From NCBI RefSeq assembly GCF_032931615.1, contig NZ_CP136760.1, positions 62,001-126,000 of the forward strand: 64,000 nt of DNA, written 5' to 3'. A program made the position numbers and the translations under genes. Positions within the stretch are counted from its first letter, which is position 1. Every line of letters begins with the position of its first letter. Below are positions 63,198-64,000 of this stretch, piece by piece. Below the pieces are notes generated by a model, which was not told the DNA's origin, searched no databases, and saw nothing but the letters and a program-made list of their open reading frames with translations. The stretch comes from Palleronia sp. LCG004 (GTDB lineage: Bacteria; Pseudomonadota; Alphaproteobacteria; Rhodobacterales; Rhodobacteraceae).

Positions 63198-63233
63198 GAA
63201 CAGAGCCCCCACGTAACAGCGGGGGCTCTGTTC
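63198..63233. terminator. Bidirectional terminator between convergent genes
   Basis: GAACAGAGCCCCC (63198-63210) and its exact complement GGGGGCTCTGTTC (63221-63233) give a perfect 13-base stem with a 10-base loop. It lies between the response regulator (plus) and the esterase-like gene (minus), 15 bases after the latter's stop. T-tracts are short on both sides, but stem strength is high. Confidence 0.75.
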
Positions 63234-63248
63234 ATAGAAATCTTGCGT

Positions 63249-64000
63249 CTATTCTGCGGCGATCGAGAAGAACATGGTCTCGCCCGAATGGTCGTCGACA
63301 CCGTCATTGTCGGTCGAGACCCACATCGTGCCGTCTTCGGCGATGGTAAGACCTTCGACTTTGTCGAGTACGTATCCGCCCGTCGATCGCAGGTGCGGTA
63401 GCAGGTCCACGACCAGCTCCGGATCCAGCACGGCGGGCGTCTCGCCCAGGTCGACCATATCCTCCATCGCCGACATCGGTACCCGGGTGATGACCTTGGT
63501 CACGGCGCGCGTGTCGTGCTGGTTGTCGCGCTCGACGAAGTACACGTGATCCCCGTGCGCCACGATCTCCGACAAGCCGACCCAGCCGGTTGTGGGCTCG
63601 GTCAGCGGGTAGTGGATCACCGACCATTCCTCGGTCTCGAGATTGTAACCCAGAACCTTGGCGTGGTTTTCAGGATCGTCGCGCCATTCGCGTTGCACGG
63701 CGACATAGAGCATGTCGTCCACGCGGGTGATGCCCTCGAAACCGTACCGGACCTCGACGGCCGACAATGCCTCCGGAAGCGTGATGTAGTCCTCGATCGC
63801 GCCGTCCCCGCCGACATGATAGATCGCATGCGGCACCAGGCGATCCGAGCGTCCTTCGGAGGCGATCCAGAAGCCACCCTCGCCATCCAGCGCGATGCCT
63901 TCCATATCCATCAACTGCGCCGGCGCGCCCTCGCGCGTGACGCGGATTGCGTCCACGATTCGCGCCGGTGCCTCGCTGACATCGATGTGGAAGATCGTCG
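63249..64000 (-). CDS. Esterase-like-activity-of-phytase family protein, 5' end outside the window
   Basis: At least 250 residues, the frame being open to the window edge; the GTG at 63956 is internal. MEGIALDGEGGFWIASEGRSDRLVPHAIYHV, ALSAVEVRYGFEGITRVDDMLYVAVQREWRDDPENHAKVLGYNLETEEW and VEGLTIAEDGTMWVSTDNDGVDDHSGETMFF are beta-propeller blades of the phytase-esterase-like family. These are usually exported. Only the C-terminal part is seen, so a signal peptide cannot be judged. Confidence 0.82.
   Translation of the reverse strand, partial: TIFHIDVSEAPARIVDAIRVTREGAPAQLMDMEGIALDGEGGFWIASEGRSDRLVPHAIYHVGGDGAIEDYITLPEALSAVEVRYGFEGITRVDDMLYVAVQREWRDDPENHAKVLGYNLETEEWSVIHYPLTEPTTGWVGLSEIVAHGDHVYFVERDNQHDTRAVTKVITRVPMSAMEDMVDLGETPAVLDPELVVDLLPHLRSTGGYVLDKVEGLTIAEDGTMWVSTDNDGVDDHSGETMFFSIAAE

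Noticed and set aside
1..64000. CRISPR arrays, tRNA or rRNA genes and replication or partition genes
   Set aside because: Scanned by eye for regularly spaced repeats, tRNA T-arm strings and Rep/Par-type proteins; none convincing was found, but a tool scan would be more reliable.

Overview
The window is high-GC alphaproteobacterial DNA, most like a roseobacter or other Rhodobacterales accessory region. The evidence is GC-rich third positions, gene families typical of that group (beta-ketoadipate operon with PcaQ, polar amino acid ABC cassettes, hydantoinase pairs, DUF1989 proteins), tightly overlapping ATGA or TGATG gene junctions, and many decayed insertion sequences. No tRNA, rRNA, CRISPR array or replication origin was recognised.

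Layout. (1) 1-1.5 kb: the end of a glutamine-synthetase-like gene and a small 5-carboxymethyl-2-hydroxymuconate isomerase. (2) 1.8-7.4 kb: a complete protocatechuate operon on the minus strand, pcaQ / pcaC-H-G-BKACE-D-B. A beta-keto acid cleavage enzyme with its full metal and catalytic residue set sits where pcaIJF would be expected. (3) 7.6-12.9 kb: an OmpR-type two-component pair divergent from an isoquinoline-oxidoreductase-like molybdenum hydroxylase (iorAB), with mirrored tandem GTATC sites between them. (4) 12.9-21.5 kb: a decay zone holding a frameshifted phospholipid methyltransferase, a short-chain dehydrogenase with a shortened cofactor loop, a ruined second iorAB copy, a TniQ-like gene, an AraC regulator, and a small operon broken by an in-frame deletion, a nonsense codon, a frameshift and an IS3 junction. 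(5) 21.5-27.4 kb: a compact operon of a polar amino acid ABC transporter, three DUF1989 (urea-carboxylase-associated / carboxyguanidine-deiminase-like) proteins and an RpiR regulator. (6) 27.5-28.9 kb: abutting IS30 and IS256 remnants. (7) 29-45 kb: two divergent catabolic operons around an IclR regulator. One encodes a second ABC transporter with an aldehyde dehydrogenase, a 2-hydroxyacid dehydrogenase and a DMSO-reductase-family molybdoenzyme. The other encodes the ABC ATPase, hydantoinase A/B, a class III aminotransferase, a class II aldolase and an AbrB-type membrane protein. (8) 46.7-51.2 kb: a NitT/TauT-type ABC transporter divergent from a GntR regulator and an FAH-family hydrolase. (9) 51.2-55.6 kb: dispersed repeats, small exported proteins, several with a single in-frame stop, and IS3/IS5 debris. 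(10) 55.9-57.6 kb: a tetR-MFS efflux pair under a perfect palindromic operator. (11) 58-63 kb: a signalling cluster of two histidine kinases and three receiver-only regulators. (12) The right edge holds part of an esterase-like-phytase gene facing a strong bidirectional hairpin.

The intact blocks share one plan: a transporter or ring-processing enzymes, a local one-component regulator and downstream catabolic enzymes. The two most likely undescribed systems are the three-paralogue DUF1989 transporter operon (21.5-27.4 kb) and the divergent IclR-centred pathway (29-45 kb). Substrates cannot be read from sequence for either. All functional calls rest on motif recognition by eye; no database search was run.
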